A stretch of DNA of 64,000 nucleotides. Source: Larix kaempferi (Eukaryota; Streptophyta; Pinopsida; Pinales; Pinaceae). A program made the position numbers and the translations under genes. Location: NCBI GenBank assembly GCA_027924585.1, contig BSBM01000753.1, positions 20,355,501-20,419,500 on the forward strand, written 5' to 3'. This document shows positions 48,975 through 59,376 of the stretch, piece after piece. The notes beneath the pieces are model-generated. The model was not told the origin of the DNA and did not search any database. It saw only the letters and a list, made by a program, of their open reading frames with translations. The first letter of the stretch is position 1; every line of letters begins with the position of its first letter.

Positions 48975-49097
48975 GCACAACTCTGCAGCACCCTCAACAC
49001 TTATACAAAACTTTATCTTTTTCTGAGCTGCGCTCAGCTCAGCTTTTCCTGCTTATCAAAAGTGTTATCAAAACTTTGCCCCAACTTGGGCCCAAAA

Positions 49098-49107
49098 TGC
49101 CCCTAAC
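49098..49107 (-). other. Polypurine tract of the Gypsy element
   Basis: The minus strand reads GTTAGGGGCA just before the 3' LTR. It is short and impure, but in the correct place between the 3' ORF and the LTR. Confidence 0.55.
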
Positions 49108-49136
49108 ACTTACATGTGGCTCGTCCCCAAGCCACT

Positions 49137-51998
49137 TCATGCTTCGGCCATCTCGCTCTGCTCCATGACTGGTGGAGCTAATTTGGCTGGAAACTCATTA
49201 TAGGTGCCGAAAAACTGTTCCACTACTTCTCTGGTATCTTGTTCAACTTGTTTTACTATCTCAAGCAGTGTTGGAGTTATCTCTTCTCCAATATCTGCTC
49301 GTACCTGCTCCTGGTTGTCGCGCAATTCGTTCAGCTTGTCTTCTATCTGCTGTGACACCCCCATTTCATCCCATGGCATCCTCTAGGAGTTGCTGCGACT
49401 GATTATCCATCTTAGTCTCTTTTTCTCTTAATGCCTGGACTTCCTTCTTCAAGCCTGATATCTCCTTATACCTCGGCAGCCTATCCCTAGGTGGTAGAGC
49501 CTTGACCTCTGCATCCAACTTTTCTAGTGCAGTCTGCTTTTCTTTTACCACGGTCTTCACCTGTAGTATCCCTTGATCCTCTTCAAGGCCAGTGAATGCC
49601 TTTAAAACCTTTTCCAAGAGATCTTGGCACTTAGCCATCTCACTTGTTATGCTCTGTGCGACGACACTCACTACTTGCTCTCTTAACTGTTGCTCAGTTA
49701 ATGGAGTCTACGTACTCAGTTTTTCCTTCAAGGCTTCAAGCTCGGCCTCGTAGAGGATGTCCTTATCCTACATATTAGACTTCAAAGATCTCACCTTTTC
49801 TCCTATCCTCAGAACTGTGTCTGCAGGATCATCCTGGAGTTCTAGATCTTCAATATCTTGCGCAATAGTAGATATGGTAGTCTCCAATTGTTTGTGGCGG
49901 TCCTATTCATCACGTAGTTGCATTTTTGTGTGCAACTCAAGCTGCTAGTTTGCTACATGCAACTCCGCTTGTGACTTCATGGACTCTACTGTTCATTCAT
50001 GCATATCCTCCACTATCTGCATGTGCAAAAAGTGTAATCCTGGCAAAGGGATTTTGGCCAAGTCGAGCTCTACCCGCTCGACGCCCTTTGTGTCCAGGAC
50101 GATCTGTTTTGTCATTTGTAATGAAATAGCCAATGGGTACAAATGGACAACCCTGGTCTTAGAAGGAAACGTGATTGATAGATGCAGCGGTGTTTGCTGC
50201 GAGGTTCCTATCGACCTCCCTTCAGCTCCTGTGTCGCGCGGCAAGGTTAGGCTCTTCTGGGCATCATCCATTTTCTTCATGAGACCTTGCAGTGTGAGCC
50301 TAGTCTTTTGCAGGTCATCCTAGATGACCTTGTCCTTTTTGTATTTGTCAGCCATGAGATCCTGCATTTGTTCTCAGACCTTTTCTACTATCATCTCAAC
50401 GTCATCTTCGTTCAGCACTGTCTCAAATTGAGTTTTTGTGGCCTTCATCTTCTTTTGCGCCTTTGGCTTTTGCGAGGTCTCAGGATCTTTCTGCTTTCCT
50501 ATTTCTTCAACAATCGGGCATGAAAGCGGGATTGGCTCGTCTTCTTCAGAGTCTATCTCAAAATCCATGACTTCGACATGGAACTCAGCTGGCTAGTCAT
50601 TCATGAGGATTTCAATGTCCTCCTCATACATATGGTAGTTACCCGCATACAATTCTGGCTTCTTCATTTTTGCTTTGGGTGAAATGAAGATACACCGCAT
50701 ATCCCCCATAAAATCAATAACGTGAATATACTTCGACATTACATGCTTTGTGATGCGAGATGCATGGGTGATCGCATCACGTAGCTAAGTGTAATACTGA
50801 TAGAAAACTTCAGCTGTCGCTCTACATTGATATTTTCCGAGAGGTTGGCATAACGGAACCCTCTAGGATCGTTGCTTTCTATAATGACACCCACATAGTC
50901 CTTTGGCTCCTTCCATCTGGAAAAGGCGATGAGGATGATCAGCCATGTAAAGTGGAACGGTATGCCATTCTCCTGGGTATCATTGAGTTCATCCAAGAAC
51001 TCATTAAGAAGATACTGACGCCAAATGAATTGGGTGCCTTCAGTCGCTGTGGCATCGAGTAGAATTATGCCGACAGGCACCTCCGAAGGCCTAGCTGTTC
51101 TGAGGATTTTTCCTGCGAGCAACTGCATGACAAATCTTGTCGCTCTATCTTCAGTTTCTTCTGTGGGAAACCCTCTTTTTCCCTTCACCAATGCATGGCT
51201 TTTCTTCATCTTCTCAACAGCTTCTTTTTCCTTACTCTTCCCTTGGAAGAATTGCTTAGGATCCTTGCCGTGCTTGCTTAGCCCTATGATGCGGTGGATT
51301 AAATCAATGTTGACATCAATATTTATGTCGAGCCACAAATATCCCTGATGGATTTGCACCATAAACGTGCGAACGACCGCATTCACTTCTAGTGAATGAT
51401 CAAAATGTGGCAACCTTAACAAGTTCAGCAATCCTGACTGAATGACCAATGTCAGCCAGCTTTCGGCAACAAAGTTAAATGTGCCCTTGGCATCTTTCTT
51501 CCAGCACATGTACTGGTCAGGCTGTAACTGTGGGTACTTAGGCACGCGGGGCTCTTCCTTCTGCATGCCTAGGAGGTCATAGTCCTCCCATTTACAGTCT
51601 GGGATCTTCCCGAGCAGGTTCTTGGCAACTTCTACATGTTTTGAAATTGGCGACAATGGGATTTCATATCTAGCATTCTTGGTCAATTTAAAGACTGGGG
51701 CATCCAATGCCCGTGGTGACATATACTCCGGTGTCAAATTCAAGGGTTCCTTCTGAAAGACCGGGGATCTTGGCGTCGTCTGGCTTGTCTTGGGAGTCTT
51801 GCTTCGTGGTGCAACTATTTCTTTTCCTTTGCACTGCATGGCTGGATTATGTTGAGGTGACCTTCTAGATGCTTGACCGTGTTCAATTATAGTCTTCTTG
51901 GCAGGTGTTTTCATTAACTCTGTAATTCCCTCGTGCTGAAAAATTTGGATTGCTTCTTGAAGTGTAAGCTCCTCTTCTCTATCTGGTGATTTGGACAT
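49137..51998 (-). pseudogene. 3' accessory ORF of the Gypsy element (env position), function unknown
   Basis: About 950 codons lie downstream of integrase in the sense direction, starting at ATG 51,998 (MSKSPDREEELTLQEAIQIF) and ending MAEA-stop at 49,137. The first 390 codons are almost fully open. They contain a Ser/Thr/Pro/Lys-rich N-terminus, then a globular region with DQYMCWKKDAKGTFNFVAES, LDINIDVNIDLIHRIIGLSK, RATRFVMQLLAGKILR and FHFTWLIILIAFSRWKEP. After a frameshift near 50,810 an acidic hinge (EIDSEEDEPIP) and a long helical half follow, with coiled-coil-like heptads (EKQTALEKLDAEV, EISGLKKEVQALREKE). A second frameshift lies near 49,380. I see no clear signal peptide or transmembrane segment, so it does not look like an envelope. 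The middle recalls domains annotated in databases only as 'putative plant transposon protein'. I cannot name it safely. Confidence 0.75.
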
Positions 51999-51999
51999 T

Positions 52000-52571
52000 C
52001 ACTGGCGAGAGTAAGCAACTGTTTTTGAGATATGACTAAGGATTGCTAACACAGAAGCGAACGCATGAAAATTCTAAGTGTTTGGTAATTCCCACGAGTG
52101 CTTATGCGACATTATTTATAGGCGCAATTGGGTCCTCCCACGCCTTCCAATGGATAGATGGGCATTTAATGTAGTGTCCATTGGCGAATTTGAGCGAATC
52201 CTTCAGTCCCTTCCGTCCTCAGTGTGTTCAGAACGACTATCTTTTCGTTAAATGCTGAAGCGGTTCATTGCAATGGTCATATAATGGCTATTTTTCTCAA
52301 AAAATTTTGTAACGACTATTTTTCTGAGTCTTGCGCTTAGCTGCGTGGCAAGCCATCTGCGATCCTGCGCAGTTACTTCGCAGTGCCAAAAATTTTCATC
52401 TACGAGATTCCAAATTTTTTAATTTTTTTTTCTTGCGCAACTTCAGTAGTGTTGCGTGGTACATACATCATCCTTCTTATCATACCTTGTTCCTCTTATC
52501 ATACATGTACAGATTCCTTTACATTGCTAGTGTCCAATTTCAACTGTACTTGACACTTAGAATTCTCTTCC
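52000..52571 (-). other. Non-coding stretch between integrase and the 3' ORF
   Basis: Between the pol stop (52,572) and the 3' ORF start there is no open frame. The stretch contains a TATA box at 52,113 and could be the leader and promoter of the 3' ORF. Confidence 0.5.
52113..52120 (-). promoter_or_regulatory. Candidate internal promoter TATA box for the 3' ORF
   Basis: The minus strand reads GCCTATAAATAATG. The box sits about 115 bp upstream of ATG 51,998, inside the non-coding gap, so a subgenomic transcript starting about 30 bp downstream would have the 3' ORF as its first reading frame. Confidence 0.45.
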
Positions 52572-53835
52572 TTATCCAAGTTTCTGCGAAGCAGGACTAT
52601 CATGGTACAACTTTATCCTACTTCCATTTATCAAACTTGGTAGGGTATCCCCAGCTAAATTGGCTAACTGGACTGCACCAGTGTTAGTAAGATGTATCAC
52701 ATTATATGGGCCAAGCCAATCCATCTTAAATTTACCAGGAAACTTCATGAATTTTCTACCATACAGGAGGACTACGTCACCTACATGAAAGCACTTGTTC
52801 TTTATATGGCGATCATGCCAAGCTTTCTCATGGTCTTTCTAAACTTGCTGGTGGAATTTGGCAATGAAGCGATCTTCCTCCAACCCAACGAGGTGTAGAA
52901 ATCTTTCTCATAGTGCTGTGGGGTCTACCATCCCTGTGAACGCAGTGATCCTTAATCTAGGGACAATGTACTCCATTGGAATTATAGCTTCCTTCCCATA
53001 AGCCAATCGAAAAGGTGTATGTCCTGTCAATTTCTTGCATGTAGTCCTGTATGCCCATAACACAGGGGAGACGCGCAGATCCCAATCATCTCTATTCACA
53101 TTGCAAACTTTAGTGAGTGCGTTCTCCAGTATTTTATTGAAAGCCTCCATAGTGCCATTCGCCTGTGGATGATATGGAGTACTACGCTAATGACGAATGT
53201 GGAATTCCTCTGTAAGTGCGTCAATGGTCTTGTTCAAAAAGTGCGTACCTTGGTCACTCATCAAAATTTTCGGATAGCCAAATCTTGACAATATTTCTTC
53301 AAAAATGAACTACACAGCAGTACTGGCATTGCAGTCCTTTACTGGATTTTCTTCCTCCCATTTGATGAGGTAATCCGTAGTAGTAATAATATACCTCGCA
53401 CCAGTTCTTTTTTTTGGTGGGTTTATAGGACCCACAAAATCAATTTCCCATTTTTCAAACGCCTGCAAGGTAAACTATGGGTTCAATGGCATCTCATCTC
53501 TTCGCGAAGGTTTCCTTGTCCTCTGACAGACATCAAAGTTCCTACAGTGTTCTTTGGAATCTTTGTGGATCGTGGGCCACCAAATCCCTACATGCAATAT
53601 CTTCTGCATGGTATCCCTTCTTGCATAGTGACCTCCCACGATCCCTGAATGCACGTCTGCTAGAATAAATGGTTTCTCATGATCGAGTACGCATCTACGC
53701 AGGACTTCATCTAGTCCGAGTTTGTATAACTGACCTACAATTATAATGAAGTCTGCGACAAGCACCACTAGCTACTTCTTCTGCTGGACAGATAATTCCT
53801 ACGGTGCCATCCCTGTTGTCAGAAAATTAATGATA
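52572..53835 (-). pseudogene. Gypsy integrase (zinc domain, catalytic core, C-terminal part)
   Basis: Integrase inserts the cDNA into the genome. The zinc domain near 53,480-53,660 reads HSGIVGGHYARRDTMQKIL ... IWWPTIHKDSKEHC.NFDVCQ, where one cysteine of the CX2C pair has become phenylalanine. The DDE core has EIDFVGPI, MSDQGTHFLN and [18 protein letters not shown], so all three acidic residues remain. Next come [17 protein letters not shown] and [11 protein letters not shown]. The C-terminal part has GDVVLLYGRKFMKFPGKFK, DWLGPYNV and NGSRIKLYHD, and ends with TAA at 52,572. No chromodomain is seen. Internal stops are TAG or TGA. Confidence 0.92.
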
Positions 53836-53858
53836 TCCTTAGAATAATCATCGACGAT

Positions 53859-54296
53859 CTATATAGCGAATAACTGTGCATCAGGCAGACTGTCTTCAAT
53901 GTTCATCGGCTCTTCTCCTGACTCAATCCTTGACAGATGATCAAGTCCTAAGTTCAGTCTACCTAGCTTAACAATAATCTCAAAGTCATATTCTTGGAAT
54001 AATAGTAGCCATCTGCATATGCGTCTCCCTAACACTAGCTTATTGACTAAGTATTTCAACGCAGAATGGCCAGTGAACATAAGGAAGTGCGTACCAAGCA
54101 AGTAATGTCTGAATTTTTGTAGGGAATATACCATCGCAAGGCCTTCCCTATTGGTAGTAGTATAGTTCTTTTCTGTTGTTGAGAGCTTCCTACTCGAGAA
54201 TGCAATAGGGTGGTCAATACCTCCTTCTCCTGGCTAAGCTAATACGATTCCCAGGGAAATGCATGATGCGTCAACATGGACATGGAATGGTTTCAT
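53859..54296 (-). pseudogene. Gypsy RNase H
   Basis: Removes the RNA strand during reverse transcription. FHVHVDASCISLGIVLA starts the domain with its first Asp. IDHPIAFSSRKLSTTEKNY, REGLAMVYSLQKFRHYLLGT, HSALKYLVNK, CRWLLLFQEYDFEI and LGLDHLSRI follow. The usual TDHSALKYL has become TGHSALKYL, so one catalytic-type Asp is lost. Stops are TAG. Confidence 0.9.
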
Positions 54297-55280
54297 CTAG
54301 TCTGGAAACACTAGAATCAGTGCAGTCACCATCTTTTCTTTTTGTGTATCAAAACCATGTTCGCATTCCGTGTTCCAAATGAATGGTGCGTCTTTTTTTA
54401 GCAGTGTTTCCATTGTTGCAGTTATCTGCGCGTAACCCTTTATAAATTTCCTATAGTATCTAGTATGGCCTAAGGTAGAGTGCAACATCTTGACTGAATT
54501 TGGTGTTGGCAAGTTCACAATTATTGCGATCTTCGCAGGATACACCATCAATCCTTGCTTACAAACAATGTGCCCAAGTAGAATCCCATAAGGAACACAA
54601 AAAATACACTTCTTTAGATTTAAAGAGATCTAATGCTGTCGACACTTCTCAAGCATCATTCTGAGGTTCGCACAATGGTTCTTCAACAGACCAAACATAG
54701 TCCAATCATCAAAATAGGCTTCGAGAAACTTATGCATAAACTCTCTGAATGCTACGACAACCACTCTCGAAAATATGACAAGCACATTCTTTAGGCCAAA
54801 GGGAATTACTGTGTACTAGAATGATCCCCATTCGGTAGAAAAAGTCGTCTTATTCCTGTCTGTGGGATCAATCCTTATCTGATGATACCCCAAAAAACCA
54901 TCAGTAAAAGAATAGGCCTCATTCCCTCCAACATTGTCAAGCACTTCATCTGTGAAAGGAGTAGGGAATGGGTCGTGCATGGAAGCATCTTTCAGTTTTC
55001 TAAGATCAACACAAATCCTCATCTCACCCTTCGCTTTCTTGTCTTGAATGAAGATGGGACTAATCCACTCTAATTCCTTGACAGGTTCAATGATTCCTGC
55101 TTCAAGCATCTTATCCAGCTCCGCACGTACTCTTTCTTTGTAGCGTGGATTTAGTCTGTACGGTCTCTGCTTCACGAGCTTTGTGCCTGGCTTGAAAGGT
55201 ATTTTCATGACCCCTAGGTCTCCCAAAATGCCTTTCATTTCTGTGAATTTAGTTGGAAACAGTTCCTGATATTCATGCAA
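54297..55280 (-). pseudogene. Gypsy reverse transcriptase
   Basis: Copies the element's RNA. The N-terminal part has KQRPYRLNPRYKERVRAELD, MLEAGIIEPVKELEWISPIF and GEMRICVDLRKLKDAS. The palm has DPFPTPFTDEVLDNVGG, AYSFTDGFLGYHQIRI, a TAG after TEWGSF, and the active-site box YFDDW near 54,705. The thumb has GLMVYPAKIAIIVNLPTPNS and RYYRKFIKGYAQITATMETL. The frame is continuous except for TAG stops, so decay is by point changes. Confidence 0.94.
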
Positions 55281-55460
55281 GGTGTCTGCGATCTATGCAA
55301 CAGTTTGATCGTCCCTTTAGTCTCCTATTTCTACAAATTTCGGTTCTTTGCTTGTCACAATATTCACCTTCTATGTCTTTACTGGCCCACTCATATTTGG
55401 GATTTCTAGCGGAGGTCCTTCTACGTCGCGTGCGCCCTCCGATTCTGGTATGGGTATGTT
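55281..55460 (-). pseudogene. Linker between gag-like segment and reverse transcriptase
   Basis: The minus strand reads acidic-to-polar linker sequence (SEGARDVEGPPLEIPNMSGP, then VNIVTSKEPKFVEIGD) with TAG and TAA stops. It leads directly into the RT N-terminus (LHEYQELFPTKFTEMKG). Confidence 0.6.
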
Positions 55461-56022
55461 TCATGGGTCATCCTCATAGTCTTCATTTCTATCATCGATG
55501 TCTTCAGCTAGGTTGTAACACTCGAGGGGGTGTTCTTTGTGTTCCTTCCATTCTGTCTGTAGGTGCGCAGGAATGCGATCTTCCATGAATAATTCCTCCA
55601 ACGTCATATTTCTGTGAGGATAGTCTTCCCTGAATATGCATTCCTTAATTATCTGCAACGCGTCATGGATCAACGGGTTCTCATCATCAAAGCTGAATTC
55701 CCTTTGGAAGTTCACAGTCAGCCTGTCCCAATCAGTGGTTTCTCTGCGCAACTTTAGGTCTAGGTACCATTTCTTTGGAATGTCATCATCCAGTGTATGT
55801 ACAAATAGATGCACCCATTCTCCGTGTGGCCTTTTCGCCCATGCCTATGAACAAAATTCAATGTGTTGACTAGGATCTGTCTGTCCATTAAATGTTTCAA
55901 AGGGTAAGGTAACCCTTCCAACAAATCGTATTTGCATCTTAATTCTGCATTGATCCCAAGTGGTCAATGTCTTCTTATTCGCATTCCACCATCTGGCGGG
56001 TGTGTCGCGCAGTGCCATATCC
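55461..56022 (-). pseudogene. Second gag-like segment between protease and reverse transcriptase
   Basis: Reads MALRDTPARWWNANKKTLTT, then QCRIKMQIRFVG, GQTDPSQHIEFCS, GEWVHLFVHTLDDDIPKKWY and WDRLTVNFQREFSF to about 55,600, followed by acidic linker sequence (EDIDDRNEDYEDDP). The pattern (ARWW..., length, then a helix ending in F) is that of a retrotransposon gag capsid. It lies downstream of the protease in the pol frame, which is not the usual Gypsy order. The true gag capsid lies at 57,851-58,560. The inference is a duplicated or captured gag domain fused into pol. Confidence 0.6.
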
Positions 56023-56845
56023 AATGCTGGTAATTTGTGCTCATCTGTAATGGCTGCAGTATATTCCTGGATGAAATTGTAAACAATAGCAGAACATCAT
56101 ATGTGGGAATAGGACTTACCTCCTTCCCGATCCAGTGCAGTGATTTCGTAACCTATGTGCACCTTCTTGTTGATACTTCATGCATCCAGCTTTGCCAATT
56201 TTCCAATCCCGCCTTCGAATCAGAGACACAGAACCTGTCACATCTCAAGCTGAGTGTACCATCTGCAGTAGGATTAATGTAATCTTCCTGGTTCACTGTG
56301 AGCTTGTATAGTCTGTCCAAGTCTTGAGCCTTAGATTCCTCCTAAATCAGCTCACTGTATCTATCACCATCTGCAAGATCCAATAGTGCGATGACCCTAA
56401 AATGCTTCCCTTCAAATATCATTTTCTTTTTTTTTAAGTTGATAATAGCCAAGTTATCAATAGACCAGTCAATTCCTAGCAGTGCAGGAAAATGCTAATT
56501 ATCATCCACAATCTCGCTAACTTCATAGTCTGCATGACTTTGGACTCCATCGATGGCGACTATCACGTCAGCTAACCGACTAAAAGGTATGACTTTCTCT
56601 TGGTTATCCATTATCAACTTGATAGGTGACCATGACGACTTTGGTCAACCCATCTGCTGCCATGTCTGCTTAGTCAAGACATTTACTTCGGATCCCATAT
56701 CAAGGATGACTTCATCCATTTCAAAATATCCAATCTGCGCGGTAAGCCTCATTTCTCGGCCTATTCTTTTATGCTTCTTTATGTGATGTATTGCACTATC
56801 TAAAGTTGTTGTTCCTGTCTGTGGTTCATATTGGTTTATGAGCTT
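56023..56845 (-). pseudogene. Gypsy aspartic protease region
   Basis: The active-site motif VILDMGSEVNVLTKQTW has its catalytic Asp codon at 56,699-56,701. It is followed by an IKLIMDNQEKVIPFSRLADV strand, a HFPALLGIDWSIDN flap/helix region and a long tail with KMIFEGKHFRVIALLDLADG. Stops are TGA (after QQMG) and TAG. This protease would process the polyprotein. Its place after the zinc knuckles and before the gag-like segment is consistent with a Gypsy gag-pol. Confidence 0.8.
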
Positions 56846-58804
56846 CTATAGCTCTACTATGGCATTTTCACTTTTGAGTAGCTTCATGCAGCTTCGCAGG
56901 AACTGCGCAACGGAAGTGATGACATCCGTTGCGATTCTTATTTTGTCATAGGCCGCTGGCATGTCTTCAGCATGCGGCGCTTCACTGCGTAATGGGATCC
57001 TCTGTGATTCTATTGCTGGCTCTCTGAAGGTATACCCCGCGTCGATAAAGACTTCCTTGTTCTTTCGTAGATTGAGAGAAGGTATTTTTCCCTGAGATTT
57101 CCTTATCCATACTGTCTCAAGAAGGATCTTCTTTGTGTGAGCCTCCCCTAACATGGAAGCTTCTGCTCCCATATCGCGGCCTGTCTCAGCGCCACTACGC
57201 GTGAACACATTGATGCTCGGGTCTACTAGTCTTCTCTCCACTGCGATCCACTGGACGTTCGTGTTTGGTGCGTCTGTCCATATTCTTTTTTGCATTTCCA
57301 CCTCTATCACTTGGAAATATTCAATAACATGGTTGAATGATTTACAGTAATTGCATGTAGTGCATGGGTTAACACAATCCCTAGATACGTGACCTGGATG
57401 GCCACAATTATAGAAAATATCCTGGTCGCGGCCTCTTCCCTGCACCGGGCCAGCATTTCTTCCTCTGTCGTGGTATCCAACACCATGACCTCTGTATCCT
57501 CCTTTTCCATATTGTGCATTCTCTTGTTTCGGCTAGTTATCTTCTTATACGCGGTACAAGCCAGCACCTCTCATTGAGTCCATATCTCGTTTTCTCTCAT
57601 TCATTAGCTCATATGCGCGGCAGTCGGATTCATCATGTCCAACTGATTTACAGAAAGTGTAGGATGAATTTTTAGGTGTTTTCACATGCTTCTATATGAG
57701 ATAGCAGTCTTCAGGTCTGTGTCATGTGGTTCTACAAATTTCACACCATGGGGCCTGATTCTGATTTATTGGATTGGGCGCACCACTATTAAGATAGTCG
57801 TGAAACACAGGGCAATGCTCTCGGTCATGGCCTTCTCCTTTACAACTTGTTCAGCATACCTCATATCTAGGTTCATACCTTTGTTCTTTGCCATTCGTCA
57901 TGCTTTGCAGCTCTAATGTTAGGGTGGTCATCTGGTTCTGGATCTGAGACATTCCAGAGCTAGTCTCACCAATCGGTGAAGCCTCTAGCTTCATTGCGAT
58001 TTCCAAGGCTTCTGCCTGCGACGTAACCTTCTGGTGCATCAATGGTAATCTAATATGGGGCAATAGCGTAGCAATAAACCATTCCTTGTGCTGTTCCAGA
58101 GCTGTAAAAAAGCTTACTTGGTCGAACAGGGTCTTAAACTTCTGTTCAAACTCCCCAACCATTTCAGTTGGTTTTTGCTTTATTTCTTTCAACTCAGTTA
58201 TAGATTGAGATTTATATTTGGGTTTCTTAAACTCTGCCACAAGCATAGCTTTAATTTCTATGAGGGTTCTGGGTTGTGTGTTAGAGTACTTCATGAACCA
58301 ATGTAAAGCTCTGTCCTTGAAAGTGGTGATGAGCTGTGCTCTCTTCATGGCATCATCCTAGATTTGTCTTACACTCCATACGACTTCGCAGAGGAACCAA
58401 TGTTGGTCAGGGTCTTCTAGGCCAGTTCCTTTGAATATCGGTAGCTTCATGTCTATGTTTTCTATTGTCCTATTAGGTGGTGGAGCACCCGGATTGGTGC
58501 ACGGCTGCTGTAAAGGGCTCTGTGCAGTGAAAACAAGAGGGCTTATCGGGATAGACATATTGCGCTGAGTATTCTACGTGGTGGGCTGCATAGTGGGTGG
58601 GTTCTGAGATAAGGGTGGATCTGTCTCTGTAGTCGGTGGGTTCTCAGGGGTAAATGGTGGTGCGGCCTCATTGTAAAGGTCACAAGGAATCTCAGTATCT
58701 ATGTGGAGTCCAGGGCCTCCAAGATTCTTATTAAATTTATATCTCTTGCCACTTCTAAGATTATGGGTATCTTCGTTAGAATCATTATATATACTATTTA
58801 CCAT
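56846..58804 (-). pseudogene. Gypsy gag with multiple zinc knuckles
   Basis: Starts at ATG 58,804 (MVNSIYNDSNEDTHNLRSGK). A Pro-rich region follows (58,560-58,700), then capsid (RAQLITTFKDRALHWFMKYS, then AMLVAEFKKPKYKSQSITEL, EFEQKFKTLFDQ and LPHIRLPLMHQKVTSQAEAL). A C-terminal part has up to five CX2CX4HX4C-type boxes at 57,812-57,856, 57,704-57,745, 57,620-57,661, 57,374-57,415 and 57,314-57,355. Several boxes have lost one cysteine (to Tyr or Phe) or carry a stop, so some may be spurious. The capsid is in one frame from 58,804 to 57,851 apart from TAG stops. Confidence 0.85.
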
Positions 58805-58820
58805 GACAGACTTGATAATA

Positions 58821-59333
58821 TTATTGCATTCTTAAAACACCTTTCTCAGCTAACATCATCTTAATGTATAGACTGAGATTGTCCAACAACTTACCTTGGA
58901 ATCCTTTGAAAAAGTATGCTTCTGCTTCGCTGTAGGATTTGAGTGTGTCTACAACAAATTTTGTTACGAATCCTTCTAGCATATGATCGAACCAGAAGTC
59001 AATTGCGGGCGACAATGGGCTGTCGATCACTTTGAACTGTGATATGAGCTTAGGAGTCGACTCTGTAGGAAATCCTCCTTGAAAACAAGTTTTTTTTTGT
59101 ACGAGCCGCGAGATCCACGCGTGCAGCTCGTTTGGAAATGATTCCCAAAAAATCTTGTGAATATCTTTCCACAGATATCTATCTGACCACTATGTGTCAC
59201 ATAGACGCGGATGTCTATTCTCTTGCCTTACAAAGTCTCTTATGGTCTTGTCCCACCCAGCTTGGATTTCTTTCTTTTCAGGATGCCAGTTGTCAGAGCC
59301 TTCCGGGAACTGCTATTCTTCGTCACACATCAT
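58821..59333 (-). pseudogene. Leader ORF of the Gypsy element, upstream of gag
   Basis: A 170-codon frame runs from ATG 59,333, 24 bp after the PBS, to a TAA at 58,821, in a different frame from gag. It reads FPEGSDNWHPEKKEIQAGWD, KTIRDFVRQENRHPRLCD, HKIFWESFPNELHAWISRLV, DFWFDHMLEGFVTKFVVDTL and YSEAEAYFFKGFQGKLLDNL. The two internal stops are TAG. The gag ATG lies 17 bp downstream of its stop. It looks like a real globular protein. I know no standard Gypsy protein in this place. Confidence 0.6.
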
Positions 59334-59357
59334 GATTGCAACTCATCATGGATTCTA

Positions 59358-59374
59358 GCGCAGAAACGGAACCA
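59358..59374 (-). other. Primer-binding site of the Gypsy element
   Basis: The minus strand reads TGGTTCCGTTTCTGCGC, two bases after the LTR end …GCCAACA. The first ten bases equal the complement of the plant tRNA-Glu 3' end (…AACGGAACCA). The rest does not match, so the primer identity is tentative. Confidence 0.6.
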
Positions 59375-59376
59375 TT

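Larger units (their letters stand above)
44260..49097 (-). repeat. 3' LTR of the Gypsy element, split by two insertions
   Basis: The pieces 44,260-45,768, 47,110-47,181 and 48,975-49,097 align in order with the 5' LTR at 59,377-61,067. Removing insertion 45,769-47,109 with one 5-bp TSD copy, and insertion 47,182-48,974 with one 8-bp TSD copy, leaves 1,691 bp, exactly the length of the 5' LTR. The LTR start, TGTTGGGCCC in the 5' copy, has become TTTTGGGCCC here. Confidence 0.93.

Noticed and set aside
49137-51998. Envelope protein call for the 3' ORF
   Set aside because: No signal peptide, transmembrane segment or furin-like site is visible. The position alone is not enough.
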